Part shown: in pieces, positions 49,048 through 49,501 of the stretch
Layout of the letters: every line of letters starts with the position of its first letter
How positions within the stretch are numbered: position 1 is the first letter of the stretch
Source: Myxococcales bacterium
GTDB lineage: Bacteria > Myxococcota_A > Polyangia > Haliangiales > Haliangiaceae
DNA: 49,501 nt
Reading direction: 5' to 3'
Assembly: GCA_011526095.1 (NCBI GenBank)
Contig: WYBA01000427.1
Coordinates: forward strand, 1 to 49,501
The notes under the pieces: model-generated
Databases searched by the model: none
What the model was told of the DNA's origin: nothing
Seen by the model: only the letters and a program-made list of their open reading frames with translations
Program-made: the position numbers and the translations under genes

Positions 49048-49325
49048 CAGCGCCCGTGAGCTGCCGGATCCCAGCCGAACGCGCGGATCATCGTCTCGCG
49101 ATCGAGGCTTCGCGACGCAAGCCGGAGACGGACCTCGCGCTCGGTGGCCGCGGGATAGCGCCTCCGGATCTCCGCGCACGCGAGCTCGTTGAGCGCGCGA
49201 CCGAGCCCGAGGACCTTCTCGAGTCGCTGCGCGTCCGTCCGGGCACGCCACAGCTCGAGGTACTTCGCCTCGACGTCGAGCGGCGTGTCCTCGAACAGCC
49301 GGTCGCGCTGGTGCGGTGCCGCCAC
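49047..49325 (-). CDS. Small partner protein of the nucleotidyltransferase
   Basis: 92 aa from a GTG that lies 6 nt after a TAGAGT box. It is fully helical and charged: YLELWRARTDAQRLEKVLGL, ELACAEIRRRYPAATEREVR and RLASRSLDRETMIRAFGW. Short proteins of this pattern are common immediately upstream of nucleotidyltransferase genes and are of unknown function. The stop overlaps the next start by one base, so the products are probably made in fixed ratio. No DNA-binding motif is evident. Confidence 0.75.
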   Translation of the reverse strand: MAAPHQRDRLFEDTPLDVEAKYLELWRARTDAQRLEKVLGLGRALNELACAEIRRRYPAATEREVRLRLASRSLDRETMIRAFGWDPAAHGR

Positions 49326-49334
49326 GGCGAGACT

Positions 49335-49501
49335 CTAGCGCATGGACGCCGGCGGCGGCGCGGAGATCAGCCGACCGTCCCGGCACGCGAAGCGCGACAG
49401 GATGAGCGGCGTCGCCCGCGGCTCGGCGCCGAGGCCGCGCGGCAGCACGACGTGCCACTCGCCGCCCGCGCCCCCGCGCGCGAGCGCGAGCGGCAGGCCG
49501 A
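49335..49501 (-). CDS. Partial gene, C-terminus only
   Basis: The last ~54 codons of a minus-strand gene enter from the right edge: GLPLALARGGAGGEWHVVLP, then RATPLILSRFACRDGRLISA and a TAG stop at 49337-49335. The strand pattern suggests a beta-rich protein, but no family is recognisable from this fragment. The stop codon overlaps the TAGAGT box of the next gene. Confidence 0.55.
   Translation of the reverse strand, partial: GLPLALARGGAGGEWHVVLPRGLGAEPRATPLILSRFACRDGRLISAPPPASMR

Overview
The window is GC-rich DNA (estimated by eye at about 70% or more, not computed). It carries several Ser/Thr protein kinases fused to ATPase or TPR-like regions, many lipoproteins with C-terminal 'AC/GC' lipoboxes, a MopE-like 'CGDGVDNDxD' motif, a wax-ester synthase and a class III cyclase. 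This gene style fits a myxobacterium-like member of the Myxococcota. The genus cannot be named from the sequence alone.

Layout. 1-11.6 kb: chromosomal genes (a large partial unknown, a MAPEG membrane protein, a fasciclin lipoprotein, a small Trp-rich protein, a giant kinase-ATPase, an exported trypsin-like protease and an ExbD-like lipoprotein). 11.7-22.86 kb: an 11.16 kb decayed genomic island. It is bounded by a 57-bp direct repeat (2 mismatches) that is the 3' part of an intact tRNA-Leu(UAG) gene at 22861-22942. A frameshifted tyrosine-recombinase fossil lies directly beside the tRNA. The island holds a broken, partly inverted IS21 istA, a tight five-gene operon of exported proteins (acidic secreted protein with a C11 tract, PsbP-like lipoprotein, 1611-aa RHS/YD-repeat protein, M23 endopeptidase lipoprotein, EF-hand lipoprotein), a PIN-like ORF, a WYL regulator and a DUF6547-like gene. 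23-30 kb: a GRAM-like protein, small lipoproteins, a 7-TM protein, a kinase with TPRs and a CoA-transferase. 31-49.5 kb: lipoproteins (coiled coil, metallo-beta-lactamase fold, Hint domain, beta-propeller, LNS2), WS/DGAT, a barrel-thioredoxin fusion, an adenylate cyclase, a REP-associated tyrosine transposase, a second giant kinase-ATPase, an aldo-keto reductase/polynucleotide-kinase fusion and a nucleotidyltransferase gene pair.

The most exciting signal is the gene at 36642-38231 (minus). Its intact signal peptide and its 478-codon barrel/His-rich/thioredoxin body are in one frame, separated only by two UGA codons spaced as UxxU. A 7-bp hairpin with a GGUCG loop begins 10 nt after the second UGA, as expected for a bacterial SECIS. 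I read it as a candidate exported selenoprotein with a diselenol site, a His/Asp-rich metal-binding linker and a CxxC thioredoxin domain.

Two genome-style patterns also stand out. At least 14 host genes have a TANNNT box 6-8 nt before an ATG or GTG, which implies leaderless transcription, while checked island genes have Shine-Dalgarno sites. REP/BIME-like palindromes, often flanked by (TCCGTC)n tracts, lie in the same window as a RAYT-type transposase; one REP half-unit is embedded in a coding gene as an interdomain linker.
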